A stretch of DNA of 64,000 bases, from NCBI GenBank assembly GCA_017516865.1, contig JAFXAU010000030.1:23098-87097 (forward strand). The letters run 5' to 3'. Under the pieces are notes generated by a model. That model did no database searches and was not told the origin of the DNA. It saw only the letters and a program-made list of their open reading frames with translations. Numbering within the stretch: position 1 is the stretch's first letter; the number at the start of each line of letters is the position of its first letter. Positions 1-7,268 of the stretch are shown here, in pieces. This DNA is from Bacteroidales bacterium. Its GTDB lineage: Bacteria > Bacteroidota > Bacteroidia > Bacteroidales > UBA1715. The translations under genes and the position numbers were made by a program.

Positions 1-783
1 CAAAGCAGTATATTTCGCCAAATCCGAAAACGGCACTCTCCCGATAAAAACAATTCGGTCGCACCACGTTTTTTCTCGTGCATATTCTTTTAATTCATGG
101 AATTTGTCGCCGTCGCCCACGATAAGAAGGCAGGAATCCATCAGAAATTCCAAAGAATCAATGGCAAGTTCCAAACCACGTCCCACATTCAACGCGCCCT
201 GATAGAGAATGACATTTTGGGAAGGAAGTTGCACCGTGGCAGGAACAATTTCTTCAGTTTTTCGAAACGGAACATTCCGCACAACTTGCATATTTATGTT
301 GTATAAATTTCTGTATTCTTCTGAAATAGACTTACATACAGTCATACAATGGTGCAATTTTGGTAAAATATGCCGTTCTATCGAAATCCAGATTGATTTC
401 TTAACTGGTTTTCCAATCAATTCGGGCACTTCGGTGAAAAATTCATGACTGTCGTAAACAATTTCTTTTCTGCGTAATTTCACTGCAAGATATACGCCCA
501 ACAACGTGTCGAGGTCGTTTGCCGTGGCAATGTCATAACGAGAAAAAAGCAAGAAAAGAAAATAACGAAGGTTCATTTCTGCATAAAACAAAAAACTTTT
601 TCGGAACAAAAACCTCATCCGTTTCGTTTGGTACGGCACATTGGGCAAAGGAAGGCTCTGGGGCAATTTTCGACCAATGACAGTAACTTCATGACCGGCA
701 TTCGTCAGCGTAACGGCAACCCGATTGACACGGTTGTCACAAGCCAAATCATTACTGACGAACAGAAAAATCCTTTTCCCCAC
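1..783 (-). CDS. Glycosyltransferase family 4 (GT4/GT1 fold), 3' end cut by the window
   Basis: The minus strand reads as one open frame of 261 codons from a GTG start at 783 to the window edge. The N-terminus GKRIFLFVSNDLACDNRV and the stretch ANDLDTLLGVYLA are typical of the N-terminal Rossmann domain of GT4 enzymes. VILYQGALNVGRGLELAIDS, LLIVGDGDKFHEL and DRIVFIGRVPFSDLAKYTAL are the usual start of the C-terminal nucleotide-sugar domain. The remaining roughly 100 residues, with the ExxxxxxxE motif, lie outside the window. GTG was chosen because no ATG occurs before the conserved start, and a TATTTTTG box lies just upstream on the minus strand. It probably adds a sugar during surface polysaccharide or glycolipid synthesis; donor and acceptor cannot be told. 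Confidence 0.85.
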   Translation of the reverse strand, partial: MGKRIFLFVSNDLACDNRVNRVAVTLTNAGHEVTVIGRKLPQSLPLPNVPYQTKRMRFLFRKSFLFYAEMNLRYFLFLLFSRYDIATANDLDTLLGVYLAVKLRRKEIVYDSHEFFTEVPELIGKPVKKSIWISIERHILPKLHHCMTVCKSISEEYRNLYNINMQVVRNVPFRKTEEIVPATVQLPSQNVILYQGALNVGRGLELAIDSLEFLMDSCLLIVGDGDKFHELKEYAREKTWCDRIVFIGRVPFSDLAKYTAL

Positions 784-842
784 TTCTTTGTTTTTTACAA
801 AAATACCAAATAATTATGAATTACGCATTGAGGCATTACACA

Positions 843-2753
843 TTACAATTGTACCGTTATTCCCGCCCGCAATTGCATGCCGGGTTGTTCAATTCCTCCG
901 TAGTCAAAATATTTTTCGCCGAATAAATTCGATACTTCTATAAATAATTTAGTAAAATCGTTTTCCCAATATGTTTGTAAATCGAGCAACGTAAACGGCT
1001 CGTATTGAGCCGTGTTTCCATCTGCGCCAACGTATGTGCCGCTTCGCTCACGATACGAAAGTTGCCAGTTTGCACCCCAATGTTTGTATATTTTGTGGTT
1101 TACGTCGAACGTAACTGAGTTGTGCAAATAATCCAATGCGTATTTGCTGACAAGCGTCCCCGAATGTTTGTCGAGTGTGCAGAATGCGTATGTGGCACCG
1201 ACAGATTTTAGGAATTTCTTTGGGTTGTAACGTACCGATAACTCTGTACCAAAAGCATTTACATTGTCTATGTTCATACTTTTCCAAACTTCTTCCGACG
1301 GTGTCCGTGCCCAGTCAATTATATCTTTCCCGATTCGGTAATATGCTGATATTCTGTAGGTAAACTGTTCGGTAAGACCTTTCGCTCCAACTTCTGTTGT
1401 AATGCTTTTTTCGGGACGCAAGTCGGGATTTGCAAGTTGAGTGGCACTTTTGTAGTACATGTCGGTGAAAGTAGGCAGGCGCACGGCATTGTTCACGTTT
1501 GCATAGAGACGGCATGCCTGCGCGAATTTATATCCCATATTTATTCCCCAGCAGAAATTAGACTGAAACATTGTGTTGTAGTTCCCCGAAAAACCGACAG
1601 AAGTTGAGAATTTCCCGAACAAAAACGTCTGTTCTCCAAAATAATTCAGGTTAAGGCGATTTTTGCCATAGATGAAAAATATGCTGTCGCTTTCGGACGT
1701 AAACGGAACTTTCTTGTTTTCTGCAAGAGAATCACCGAGTACATTACTAATAATGTGTTCGTTACGTAATTCAACACCCAACGTCGTTTTTCCATATTTG
1801 CCAAAGAAAGCCGATTTTACATTTCCACCCGAAACTTGCGAGATGTGATAATTATGTTTTGTGTACCACGCCGGAGCATCCGTCATGTCGCGGAACAATT
1901 GAAATTCGTCGTAGTGAGCTCGATAAAACAAAGCTGACGAAACATTGAGCCGTTTAATCTGCTTTTCCCATTGAAATGCCGAAAGAAGCGTTTTGTCTTT
2001 TTCGTATTGATCGGGATATTTTAAGGAATAAAAAGAATTTGCTCCGAATTCTTTATTTTGAATGCCAATTTGGAAGTTGCAGTTGCCAATTTTTGAATCA
2101 TGGTAACGAGTGTGAACAAAAGCGTTAACGAACGAATAATCAGTGTTTTGTATATAACCTTCCGAACGATTTTCCGAGATTGAAGCCGAAATCGTCCATT
2201 TGTCTTTTGTCAATCGTATGCCGGCGTGAGGCGAAAAATATCCGTCGCTGCCCCCACTCATGCCAACTTCCACGTTGTTGTCGGTTTTTTCGCAAGTAAC
2301 AATGTTGATTGCCCCGCTGAACGACGAAAGCCCGAATACGTTCATCGACGTGCCTTGCAGGACCTCAATTCTATCGACAATGGAAATGTCGATGGGAATA
2401 TCAAGATTTTGGTGACCAGTCTGCGGATCGGTAATGTTTATGCCATTTAGCAGAACGATAACTTGGTCGAACGTTCCTCCGCGAACAGACATGTCGGCTT
2501 GCACACCATTCGTTCCACGTGAACGGACGTCAACTCCCGGCAAATAGTCGAGCAAATCGCTTACCGTTCTAACCGGCATGGCGGCAATCTCTTGTTTCGA
2601 CAACGTGGTGACAATTCGAAATGATTCAGACGCAAGCGATGACATCTTCTTTTCTATTTCCACCGTTTCTACATTCACTGTCAAGGTGTCTTCCTGACAA
2701 TACGAACTCAGCGACAACAGTGTCGCTCCAAAAAATAAACCTAATCTTTTCAT
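843..2753 (-). CDS. btuB: TonB-dependent outer membrane receptor, BtuB-like (probable cobalamin receptor)
   Basis: The protein has 636 residues. A signal peptide of about 20 residues (MKRLGLFFGATLLSLSSYCQ) is followed by a possible TonB box near TLTVNVETVEI. The plug domain covers roughly residues 45-150 (SDLLDYLPGVDVRSRG, DMSVRGGTFDQVIVLLNGI, RIEVLQGTSMNVFG, SGAINIV), and the rest is a 22-strand-type barrel ending in the aromatic/hydrophobic GITVQL. There is no N-terminal carboxypeptidase-regulatory domain, so it is a BtuB/FecA-type receptor and not SusC-type. The ATG at 2753 is preferred because it begins a clean signal peptide just after an intrinsic terminator; the frame stays open upstream to 3197. 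The B12 assignment rests on size, architecture and the leader, not on substrate-contact residues, so another chelate is possible. Confidence 0.8.
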   Translation of the reverse strand: MKRLGLFFGATLLSLSSYCQEDTLTVNVETVEIEKKMSSLASESFRIVTTLSKQEIAAMPVRTVSDLLDYLPGVDVRSRGTNGVQADMSVRGGTFDQVIVLLNGINITDPQTGHQNLDIPIDISIVDRIEVLQGTSMNVFGLSSFSGAINIVTCEKTDNNVEVGMSGGSDGYFSPHAGIRLTKDKWTISASISENRSEGYIQNTDYSFVNAFVHTRYHDSKIGNCNFQIGIQNKEFGANSFYSLKYPDQYEKDKTLLSAFQWEKQIKRLNVSSALFYRAHYDEFQLFRDMTDAPAWYTKHNYHISQVSGGNVKSAFFGKYGKTTLGVELRNEHIISNVLGDSLAENKKVPFTSESDSIFFIYGKNRLNLNYFGEQTFLFGKFSTSVGFSGNYNTMFQSNFCWGINMGYKFAQACRLYANVNNAVRLPTFTDMYYKSATQLANPDLRPEKSITTEVGAKGLTEQFTYRISAYYRIGKDIIDWARTPSEEVWKSMNIDNVNAFGTELSVRYNPKKFLKSVGATYAFCTLDKHSGTLVSKYALDYLHNSVTFDVNHKIYKHWGANWQLSYRERSGTYVGADGNTAQYEPFTLLDLQTYWENDFTKLFIEVSNLFGEKYFDYGGIEQPGMQLRAGITVQL

Positions 2754-3134
2754 TGTATTATAAAATAAAAAACCTATTCCCTCCGCACTGGAGGAAATAG
2801 GTTGTAAACAGTTTCCGTTACGTAAATTACACGAGGCAGGAAGAACGGTATTTTGGCTAAGAGAAAGACACGTCAACAGAGCGTCCTGCTGCTGTATGAG
2901 ACTATCTCCGTCATCGCTGGAAGATTCGGAATCTAAATCTCCTTCGCTTTTAGCCAGAAAAGCCGGCAACAAGTTCAAACTGAGATGTTTGTCACGTAAC
3001 AATCCATCTGCCACGTCAGTATGCAAGTGTCCTATGGAAACTTGCTTGCCAATACTCATAAACGCAGAATACCCTGCACGGTTCCATCGTCTGAACCGAA
3101 ACGTTTGTTTTGTATATGAGTAAATCCGCTTCAT
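2754..3134 (-). CDS. Possible leader ORF, in frame with the receptor
   Basis: From an ATG at 3134, only about 8 nt beyond the start site expected for the -7 box at 3149-3156, the frame stays open through the whole leader and terminator into the receptor. The first 50 residues contain a basic aromatic stretch, FRFRRWNRAGYSAFMSIGKQ, followed by VSIGHLHTDVADGLL and an acidic serine-rich segment. From memory, short ORFs with a similar RRWxRxGYxxFxSxGK pattern precede B12-type receptor genes in Bacteroidales; this was not searched. With no stop codon, translation would have to run on into the receptor or end by another route. Whether it is translated is unknown. It is listed separately because its end cannot be defined. 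Confidence 0.35.
2764..2803 (-). terminator. Intrinsic terminator (attenuator) directly upstream of the receptor start
   Basis: On the minus strand a 14-bp stem (AACCTATTTCCTCC / GGAGGGAATAGGTT, one G-U pair) with a 5-nt loop runs straight into a T-rich tract. It lies 10 nt before the receptor ATG at 2753. A terminator between promoter and coding sequence implies regulated read-through. Confidence 0.88.
2804..3131 (-). promoter_or_regulatory. Structured leader of the receptor, candidate cobalamin riboswitch
   Basis: About 330 nt separate the promoter-like box at 3149-3156 from the attenuator hairpin. On the minus strand TTAGCCAAAATACC, followed by CCTGCC (plus coordinates 2835-2860), resembles the conserved 3' B12 box (AGYCAGgAgACCkGCC) near the end of cobalamin riboswitches. 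GATTTAGATTCC and AGCGATGACGG (around 2908-2945) may match the GGTGAAAATCC and CGCNACTGT core segments only loosely. The position before a BtuB-like receptor with a terminal attenuator fits. The match was made by eye and is imperfect, so another ligand or a peptide-based attenuator is possible. Confidence 0.5.
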
Positions 3135-3148
3135 AGTATTTTCGCGGG

Positions 3149-3156
3149 CAAAAATA
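3149..3156 (-). promoter_or_regulatory. -7 box TATTTTTG for the receptor leader
   Basis: The minus strand reads TATTTTTG, a match to the Bacteroidota TAnnTTTG box, about 400 nt upstream of the receptor ATG. No well-spaced -33 TTG was seen. Confidence 0.45.
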
Positions 3157-3317
3157 GTGAAATTTTCCAATTTCTTCGCATAGTGTATAAAATACAATAA
3201 GAAGTGAAATTTTTCTCTTTGACTATCAATAAATTAACAACCGTTGTTAATTACTACCTGCAATCTCTTGTAACCAAACGGCTCTTCGCATAGTATTTTT
3301 ATCAAAAGATTCAAATT

Positions 3318-3533
3318 ATGAAAAAATTATTTGTCTTTTCGGTTTTAGTAACTTTAATGGTTGGTTGCGGAACATCGGAAATCGATGTCATGGAAGCATA
3401 CAATCAAGGTCTGGAATCTGGCGAAATCAGCGGATTTAACGCTGGCTACGACAAAGGTAAGGATGCTGGTTACAACAAAGGTGTTGAAGAAGGTAAGAAA
3501 TTGGCAAGACAAGAACTTACGTATCTTTACTAA
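3318..3533 (+). CDS. Small predicted lipoprotein with glycine-spaced repeats
   Basis: The product has 71 residues. The N-terminus MKKLFVFSVLVTLMVGC is a lipoprotein signal with the lipobox VGC; Cys17 would be lipidated. The mature part repeats a pattern of aromatic-Asx-x-Gly spaced by four residues (YNQGLESG, FNAGYDKG, DAGYNKGVEEG), which suggests a short helix or a membrane-proximal oligomeric stalk. Its function is unknown. It stands alone between the receptor leader, read the other way, and the convergent rRNA methyltransferase, whose stop codon overlaps its own by 4 bp. The ATG is supported by the signal sequence; TATTTTTA upstream is a weak -7 box. Confidence 0.75.
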   Translation: MKKLFVFSVLVTLMVGCGTSEIDVMEAYNQGLESGEISGFNAGYDKGKDAGYNKGVEEGKKLARQELTYLY

Positions 3534-4930
3534 TCTGCTTTGCCCGAAATTACTATCGTTTCGGGTAATTTGCCGTAATCGACATTCATCCGTATTGCCC
3601 ATTCCGACGGATACGGATTATTTGCGCGGTTTCCAATATTTTTCACAAAACCAACCGACACGCCATCATATAATAGATGAATCCATCCTTTTTCTGCCGT
3701 TGACAATTGCAAAGGCTCTTTTCTAAAATAACGGACTGCATCTTCTTTGCTAATTTCCACCGACGGGAAGGCTTGTTTTTCGTACAATGAAGAAAACGCC
3801 AATCCGGGCAAAGGATTTACCTTGTTTCCCATAACTTCGGCAATAGGAATGCCAGCATGCACAAGATTACACCGTGCAGCAACTTCGGTAAATATCTTCT
3901 TATATTCCTGAGGAAATGCTCCGATTTGTCCTGTTGGATTAGTAAAGAAGAAAAAATCGTCGGGTGATGTGATATATTTTTTGTACGGCAGGCTGTTCCT
4001 CTCAGACAACGGAACCCATCGTTTTGAATCTTGTGTTTTTTTCGATGGAGAATATTCGTCACCATCATTTTTCCGAACTATAGAAACCGAAAATCCTTCT
4101 CCCTTTGTTTTATGTGGGAAAAAGCGATAGGATGTCGCCCCGTTTTTATGCCGTTCCGTAATATTCCATTCTTCTTTCAATGGCACAGATTCACATTGTG
4201 CCTGTTTTTCTTCGATAAACCGGACCACTACATCTTCGTTTTCTTTTTCGTTGAATGTGCAGGTGCTATAAATAAGCATTCCGTCGGGAGCAAGACAACC
4301 CCAAATGTCATGTAAAATCCGTGTCTGTCGTTTGCTGCACAAATCCACATTTTCGGGCGACCACTCCGACGAAGCCTCGCTGTTTTTACGGAACATTCCT
4401 TCGCCCGAACAAGGTGCATCCACAATAATAATATCGAAAAATCCTCTGAGAAAACCGAAGTCTTTCGGGTCGTTATTGGTGACAATACAGCTGGGACTCC
4501 CCCATTTGATTATGTTTTCGGACAAAATAAACGAACGGCTGCGAATCACTTCGTTTACAACAAGCAAACTTCCCGCTGGTAACAACGAAGCGACCAACGT
4601 GGTTTTTCCGCCAGGTGCGGCACATAAATCCAATACTCGCAAAGGCCTCGTCGTTTCTGGTTTTATAATCTGTTCCAAAAACATCGAAGCTGCTTCCTGA
4701 ACGTAATATGCTCCCGCATGAAACAAAGGGTCCAACGTAAATACTGGCCGCGAGTCAAGATAATACCCCGTTCCGCACCAAGGCACAGGTGTCAGTTGTT
4801 GTTTCCCAATTTTCGACGGATTGATACGGATACTCGTCATCCGCTCCGTTTGTAAAGCAGCGACGAGTGCCTCTGCATCGGTTACGCCGGCAATTGATTC
4901 ACGAAAATTCTCTGGTATAAAATTCTCCAT
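3530..4930 (-). CDS. rsmF: RsmF-like 16S rRNA (cytosine-C5)-methyltransferase
   Basis: The protein has 466 residues and belongs to the NOL1/NOP2/Sun SAM-dependent m5C methyltransferases. The SAM loop is LDLCAAPGGKT (about 100-110). The two cysteines of this mechanism are in VDAPCSGEGMFRK (Cys174) and YSTCTF (Cys224, the nucleophile). The N-terminal MTSIRINPSK segment and the HAGAYYVQEAASMF motif match the family. The C-terminal 180 residues (HAGIPIAEVMGN, GWIHLLYDGVSVGFVKN) correspond to the RNA-binding PUA-like domain that separates RsmF/YebU from RsmB. It should methylate a cytosine in 16S rRNA. It lies 4 nt downstream of the esterase gene, read in the same direction, so the two may be cotranscribed although their functions are unrelated. 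Confidence 0.88.
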   Translation of the reverse strand: MENFIPENFRESIAGVTDAEALVAALQTERMTSIRINPSKIGKQQLTPVPWCGTGYYLDSRPVFTLDPLFHAGAYYVQEAASMFLEQIIKPETTRPLRVLDLCAAPGGKTTLVASLLPAGSLLVVNEVIRSRSFILSENIIKWGSPSCIVTNNDPKDFGFLRGFFDIIIVDAPCSGEGMFRKNSEASSEWSPENVDLCSKRQTRILHDIWGCLAPDGMLIYSTCTFNEKENEDVVVRFIEEKQAQCESVPLKEEWNITERHKNGATSYRFFPHKTKGEGFSVSIVRKNDGDEYSPSKKTQDSKRWVPLSERNSLPYKKYITSPDDFFFFTNPTGQIGAFPQEYKKIFTEVAARCNLVHAGIPIAEVMGNKVNPLPGLAFSSLYEKQAFPSVEISKEDAVRYFRKEPLQLSTAEKGWIHLLYDGVSVGFVKNIGNRANNPYPSEWAIRMNVDYGKLPETIVISGKAD

Positions 4931-4934
4931 ATTA

Positions 4935-5696
4935 TTAAAAAGGTGCTGTTTTAGCGGTCGTATGCAATAAAAAAGTTTTTATGTCGAGTAGCACGAGGTA
5001 GTGAAATTCGAAGTCCTTGCTATTACCCCATCCGTGATTGCCCGTCGGGAAGATATTGTGCATTAGAAAAGTAGATTTCAACGCTTTTATATACAGTTTG
5101 GTATTCCGAGGAGAAACCACTGCGTCGTCTTTCGAAACGAAAATCAACGTGGGAGGAAGTGAATCTGTGTGCTTTTCAAGGGAATAATAGTTTACAAGAT
5201 CTTTGGGTGGATTTTCTCCTAACAAGTGCTGTCGCGAACCAAGGTGAGTCAGCCCCTTCCTCATTGAAATGACAGGATAGAACAAAATTTGAAAGGCTGG
5301 TTTCAATTCTTTGGGAGAATAGCAAGAATAAGTTGCTGCCAAATGTCCGCCGGCAGAAAATCCCGCAATTCCTATTTGCGACGTATCAACGCCGATTGAC
5401 GGTCCAATTTTCTTTATTTCCTGCATAGTCTTTTGCACATCTTCGAACGGAATGGACGGATTTCCATCGGGAAGACGGTAGTTGAGCACAATCCACGTTA
5501 TGCCGAGTTCGTTCATCTCCGCTGCCCAACCCTTGCCTTCGTGTTCGTCACAGACTGTTTCATAACCTCCTCCGGGACAACATATTATGGCAACTCCATT
5601 CGGCTTTTCAGGCGAAAAAATAGTGTATTTCCCTGATTGAGCGAAAATTACGCCACAAAGTAGCAGAGATAACACAAAACCAACCGTCCGTTTCAT
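4935..5696 (-). CDS. Secreted alpha/beta hydrolase, acetyl-esterase-like
   Basis: The product has 253 residues from the ATG at 5696, chosen because it starts a signal peptide (MKRTVGFVLSLLLCGVIFAQ); an upstream start would add a non-signal extension. The fold markers are AIICCPGGGYE (oxyanion loop, HGGG-like), the nucleophile elbow GFSAGGHLA, the acid in FVSKDDAVV and the histidine in GNHGWG. This is the arrangement of BD-FAE/dienelactone-hydrolase-like esterases that remove acetyl groups from xylan fragments. The xylan role is inferred from secretion and the GH8 enzymes elsewhere in the window; the substrate could be another ester. It precedes the rsmF-like gene. A TATTTTTG box overlaps the 25-bp repeat at 5715-5739. 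Confidence 0.78.
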   Translation of the reverse strand: MKRTVGFVLSLLLCGVIFAQSGKYTIFSPEKPNGVAIICCPGGGYETVCDEHEGKGWAAEMNELGITWIVLNYRLPDGNPSIPFEDVQKTMQEIKKIGPSIGVDTSQIGIAGFSAGGHLAATYSCYSPKELKPAFQILFYPVISMRKGLTHLGSRQHLLGENPPKDLVNYYSLEKHTDSLPPTLIFVSKDDAVVSPRNTKLYIKALKSTFLMHNIFPTGNHGWGNSKDFEFHYLVLLDIKTFLLHTTAKTAPF

Positions 5697-5714
5697 TGAA
5701 AAATATTTTTTACA

Positions 5715-5739
5715 AAAATATGAAAGTGTTTTGAAAAAA
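5715..5739. repeat. 25-bp direct repeat, copy 1
   Basis: This is identical over 25 bp to 7009-7033 (AAAATATGAAAGTG...). On the minus strand this copy overlaps the TATTTTTG box of the esterase promoter. The two copies bracket the HEPN/MNT segment. Confidence 0.85.
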
Positions 5740-5989
5740 TGTTGCAATTCCTTGGTTGTACAAATGTTTTCTACCCAAGCTTGTTCCCAACTGTATATTC
5801 TCATTCAAAACTGTACCAGATTCGCATTGAAAAGTGTACCACTTTTGTTACGTGCCTCTACCGTTCCATTGTGCATTATGCATTGTGAATTGTGCATTAT
5901 TTCCTATCTTTGCCGCATCATGATTGAGAAAGAACCAATACCGTACCCAACATTCCATTTCGGTTGTCAAGATTTATCTAGACATTTGT

Positions 5990-6047
5990 TGATTTACCTC
6001 TCCCGAATTTCGATAGTTTTAATGTCTATATACCGTTGATCGGCAGG
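5990..6047 (-). pseudogene. Remnant of a gene 3' end, copy A (ADQRY...ER stop)
   Basis: The minus strand encodes EKWIMKIPADQRYIDIKTI and then EIRER and a stop, with no plausible start of its own. The DNA aligns with 6873-6930 (shared blocks TTACCTCTCCC and ACCGTTG.TCGGCAG), and both predicted ends share ADQRY and a final ER. Similarity at both DNA and peptide level suggests that two copies of one coding 3' end flank the toxin-antitoxin pair. The parent family was not recognised. Confidence 0.4.
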
Positions 6048-6084
6048 GATTTTCATAATCCATTTTTCGATTTCGGAACGTTCG

Positions 6085-6492
6085 TTACATATTTTTGAGC
6101 CATTCTTCAACCATAGCTGCAATCTGTGAAATAAATTCCACACTGCGAGGAAATAGCCAATCAACTGTATCCTTGTCATGAGTTAGAAAATCCTCGTAGT
6201 CGCCTGCCGTGCGTTTTGAATACAATAAACTATAAAACTTTCCTTGTTCTTGTGAAATTTTACCAGTCAGCACAAAGTGAAGTCCTAATTGCTGACGAAC
6301 ACCCTCATGTGATTTTACCTGAATCTTATTTGCTATCAATAAAGCACTTGCAGCATAAAAACAAGCATAGTACATTCTATTTACCGCAGTGTTATAAAAA
6401 CCATTTTCTATATGGCTTTTAACCTCTGCCAACGTGGTTTTGGCATTTTCGATTCGGTATGTTACAATGTCTTTTCGTTCTTCGTTTGTCAT
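6085..6492 (-). CDS. HEPN-domain protein, toxin of a HEPN/MNT toxin-antitoxin pair
   Basis: The product has 135 residues, all helical. NGFYNTAVNRMYYACFYAAS is the characteristic first HEPN helix pair. The HEPN nuclease signature R-x(4-6)-H is met by Arg66-QQLGL-His72. YSKRTAGDYEDF is the third conserved block. In known pairs the HEPN protein is an RNase or tRNA-targeting toxin that the MNT nucleotidyltransferase silences by AMPylating a nearby tyrosine. The start overlaps the MNT stop by 4 nt (ATGA), so the two are translated together, antitoxin first. The family call is firm; toxicity is inferred. Confidence 0.85.
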   Translation of the reverse strand: MTNEERKDIVTYRIENAKTTLAEVKSHIENGFYNTAVNRMYYACFYAASALLIANKIQVKSHEGVRQQLGLHFVLTGKISQEQGKFYSLLYSKRTAGDYEDFLTHDKDTVDWLFPRSVEFISQIAAMVEEWLKNM

Positions 6493-6797
6493 AGTGCAAC
6501 GCCTTCTCTTTCAATGTTTTCGTAAAGTGGTGTTTTGCGTGTACCCCACAATTGTTTAGAAACAATGATGGGATTTATGGCTATTCCATGTTGTAGTTCA
6601 ATAGGATACAAAACTGAGAAAATTTGTTCTTCGTCGGCAAGGCTTACTTGATTTAAATCCAATAAAATCAGCAGATCAATGTCGGAATTGTGGTGTGCAT
6701 CGCCACGTGCTTCGGAACCAAACAAACGAACGTCCATAGAATAAGGAAGCGCTTGCAAAGCTGTTTTTATTGAAGCCGTAACGTTTTTCCGTACCAT
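6489..6797 (-). CDS. MNT-type minimal nucleotidyltransferase, antitoxin
   Basis: The product has 102 residues. RLFGSEARGDAHHNSDIDLL is the nucleotidyltransferase signature: GS at 27-28 and metal ligands Asp39 and Asp41, with the rest of the minimal domain after it. The ATG at 6797 was chosen because it fits the family start and lies about 17 nt downstream of a very good promoter; the upstream frame runs through the promoter and is not coding. It is the first gene of a two-gene operon with the HEPN protein. Related antitoxins AMPylate the HEPN toxin. The module sits between direct repeats, which suggests it arrived by transfer or duplication. Confidence 0.85.
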   Translation of the reverse strand: MVRKNVTASIKTALQALPYSMDVRLFGSEARGDAHHNSDIDLLILLDLNQVSLADEEQIFSVLYPIELQHGIAINPIIVSKQLWGTRKTPLYENIEREGVAL

Positions 6798-6813
6798 AAC
6801 AAAATCATTTTTA

Positions 6814-6844
6814 CAAAGATAAATAGATTTTCGTTGAAATGCAA
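6814..6844 (-). promoter_or_regulatory. Promoter of the MNT/HEPN operon (TTG-N20-TATCTTTG)
   Basis: On the minus strand a TTG (-33) is followed after 20 nt by TATCTTTG (-7), a full match to the Bacteroidota sigma-ABfr consensus. Confidence 0.75.
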
Positions 6845-6872
6845 GACTCAATAAATAACTTAATTCTTGATA

Positions 6873-6930
6873 GTTACCTCTCCCAAACCTCCAACATTCG
6901 CACAGATAGATACCGTTGGTCGGCAGAGAA
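6873..6930 (-). pseudogene. Remnant of a gene 3' end, copy B
   Basis: The minus strand reads RYFSADQRYLSVRMLEVWER and then a stop, after a short frame preceded by a stop. It is the counterpart of the segment at 5990-6047 in the same orientation. It overlaps the upstream side of the MNT promoter region. Confidence 0.4.
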
Positions 6931-7008
6931 ATATCGAAAAACAAGTATCATCGTTTTTTCATTCCACGGCAGTTGTCAATAGGTTTCTTGAATTTAGGCT
7001 TAATGGTC

Positions 7009-7033
7009 AAAATATGAAAGTGTTTTGAAAAAA
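7009..7033. repeat. 25-bp direct repeat, copy 2
   Basis: It is identical to 5715-5739. Here no gene starts beside it, so it looks like a displaced copy of the esterase promoter region. Confidence 0.85.
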
Positions 7034-7089
7034 AACCTGACAAAACAAGGGTATGCACAAAACTCGCAATTTTTCAAGGGAAAGGCATA

Positions 7090-7118
7090 AAAAAAGCCTC
7101 AACATTTCTGCTGAGGCT
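7090..7118 (-). terminator. Intrinsic terminator of tRNA-Asn
   Basis: On the minus strand AGCCTCA, a 10-nt loop and TGAGGCT are followed by seven T. It begins within a few nt of the tRNA 3' end. Confidence 0.85.
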
Positions 7119-7120
7119 TG

Positions 7121-7194
7121 CTCCCAAAACTGGACTTGAACCAGTGACCCTCTGATTAACAGTCAGATGCTCTAACCAACTGAGCTATTTGGGA
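7121..7194 (-). tRNA. tRNA-Asn (anticodon GTT)
   Basis: The minus strand folds as a 74-nt cloverleaf. The acceptor stem is TCCCAAA/TTTGGGA with discriminator G, the D arm is GCTCAGTTGGTTAGAGC, the anticodon arm CTGACTGTTAATCAG carries GTT, and the T arm is CTGGTTCAAGTCCAG. The 3' CCA is not encoded. A terminator follows directly. Confidence 0.95.
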
Positions 7195-7247
7195 ATGTTG
7201 CTTCCTAAAAAGCTGTGCAAATATACAAGTAATTTTGAATAAAAAAA

Positions 7248-7255
7248 TATCTTTG
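7248..7255 (+). promoter_or_regulatory. -7 box TATCTTTG for the PfkB kinase
   Basis: TATCTTTG lies 13 nt before the start codon at 7269, leaving a very short leader. No TTG was found at the expected -33 distance. Confidence 0.5.
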
Positions 7256-7268
7256 CAAAAAAAAGTCT

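Larger units (their letters stand above)
5697..6084. other. Intergenic segment with repeat and gene-remnant traces
   Basis: No intact gene was found in these 388 bases. They hold the first 25-bp repeat, a short run of near-repeated CATTGTGAATTGTGCATT-type words (about 5868-5900), and on the minus strand a fragment ending PADQRYIDIKTIEIRER followed by a stop at 5994-5996. That fragment has a relative at 6873-6930. Confidence 0.5.

Noticed and set aside
843..3197. A 784-codon receptor reading frame starting at 3197
   Set aside because: It would place about 148 residues with no receptor features before a complete signal peptide and run through an intrinsic terminator. The ATG at 2753 is a better receptor start; the leader is described separately.
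3361..3726. A 121-codon frame overlapping the small lipoprotein
   Set aside because: It runs across the lipoprotein in another frame and into the complement of the rsmF-like gene, with no family motif.
5870..5900. Short near-repeats of GCATTGTGAATT type considered as a regulatory array
   Set aside because: AT-rich words of this kind (also near 816-845) are common in intergenic DNA of such genomes, and spacing and conservation give no support.
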